In this document: positions 63,957-64,000 of the stretch, piece by piece
Layout: the number at the start of each line of letters is the position of its first letter
Numbering within the stretch: position 1 is the stretch's first letter
From: Pseudomonas karstica
GTDB lineage: Bacteria; Pseudomonadota; Gammaproteobacteria; Pseudomonadales; Pseudomonadaceae
Reading direction: 5' to 3'
Length of the DNA: 64,000 nucleotides
Assembly (NCBI RefSeq): GCF_009707515.1
Contig: NZ_WLYI01000002.1
Span: 238,892 to 302,891 of the forward strand
Made by a program: the position numbers and the translations under genes
Notes under the pieces: model-generated
Seen by the model: only the letters and a program-made list of their open reading frames with translations
Database searches by the model: none
Told to the model about the DNA's origin: nothing

Positions 63957-64000
63957 TGTAGCCGCTGGCGCAGCCTGCGATCGGCTGCGCAGCAGTCGTT
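63957..64000. repeat. Partial palindromic repeat at the window end
   Basis: CTGTAGCCGCTGGCGCAGCC, then GGCTGCGCAGCAG. It resembles the GTAGCCGCTG end of the long palindromic repeats at 30344 and 45324. It is cut by the window edge, so its full form is unknown. Confidence 0.5.

Overview
The window is a high-GC chromosomal segment of a fluorescent Pseudomonas (P. fluorescens group). The evidence is the gacA-uvrC-pgsA-tRNA-Gly block with gacA starting at TTG, the REP/REPIN sequences of the TGTAGGAGCGAGC type, and the many amino-acid, sugar and ketone-body catabolic operons. No rRNA, CRISPR array or replication origin is visible.

Layout. 1-1.5 kb: the end of a KaiC-like ATPase gene followed by a histidine kinase. 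1.5-4.1 kb: decayed DNA with a small putative membrane peptide, an IS5-family insertion sequence, a TetR gene cut by it, and an amidase remnant. 4.1-7.1 kb: a metal-type two-component system and a secreted alpha/beta hydrolase. 7.1-9.8 kb: a patch of mobile-DNA debris: a GNAT acetyltransferase, the 3' end of an IS66 transposase interrupted by the 3' half of a group II intron, and a broken tRNA-type integrase, ending at tRNA-Gly(GCC). 9.9-13.7 kb: pgsA, uvrC, gacA and a second GNAT. 13.8-15.7 kb: a DAHP synthase behind two aromatic-rich leader reading frames and an intrinsic terminator, then a parvulin. 15.8-21.4 kb: a yejABEF-type peptide importer. 21.4-27.3 kb: a sigma-54 activator, a sigma-54 promoter and a 3-hydroxybutyrate/acetoacetate operon. 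27.5-30.3 kb: a hybrid sensor kinase and a second parvulin. 30.4-37 kb: a minus-strand operon (ABC importer, RidA, IclR regulator, fold-III PLP deaminase, KdgK-like kinase) that fits D-glucosaminate or a related amino-sugar acid. 37.2-39.7 kb: a PhzF-like protein and a TerC/CBS protein. 40-49.1 kb: a divergent cluster (SorC-type regulator and RpiB-like isomerase one way; ribose-type ABC importer, SDR, zinc dehydrogenase, DhaK and DhaL the other way) that fits tetritol/tetrulose catabolism, with two matching operator boxes facing each other in the divergent promoter region. 49.1-64 kb: sohB, a histidine phosphatase, an SCP2 protein, a large glycosidase, hglS (2-oxoadipate to 2-hydroxyglutarate), a small YdcH protein, a transketolase, sbcD-sbcC and a glutathione-transferase-like gene.

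How the genes connect. Two catabolic clusters feed central metabolism at defined points: the KdgK operon into the Entner-Doudoroff pathway, and the tetrulose cluster into erythrose 4-phosphate, which the transketolase and the DAHP synthase in this window also use. The strongest candidates for little-described biology are the double leader/attenuator before the DAHP synthase, the tetrulose cluster with its paired operators, and the proposed D-glucosaminate operon with its own RidA.
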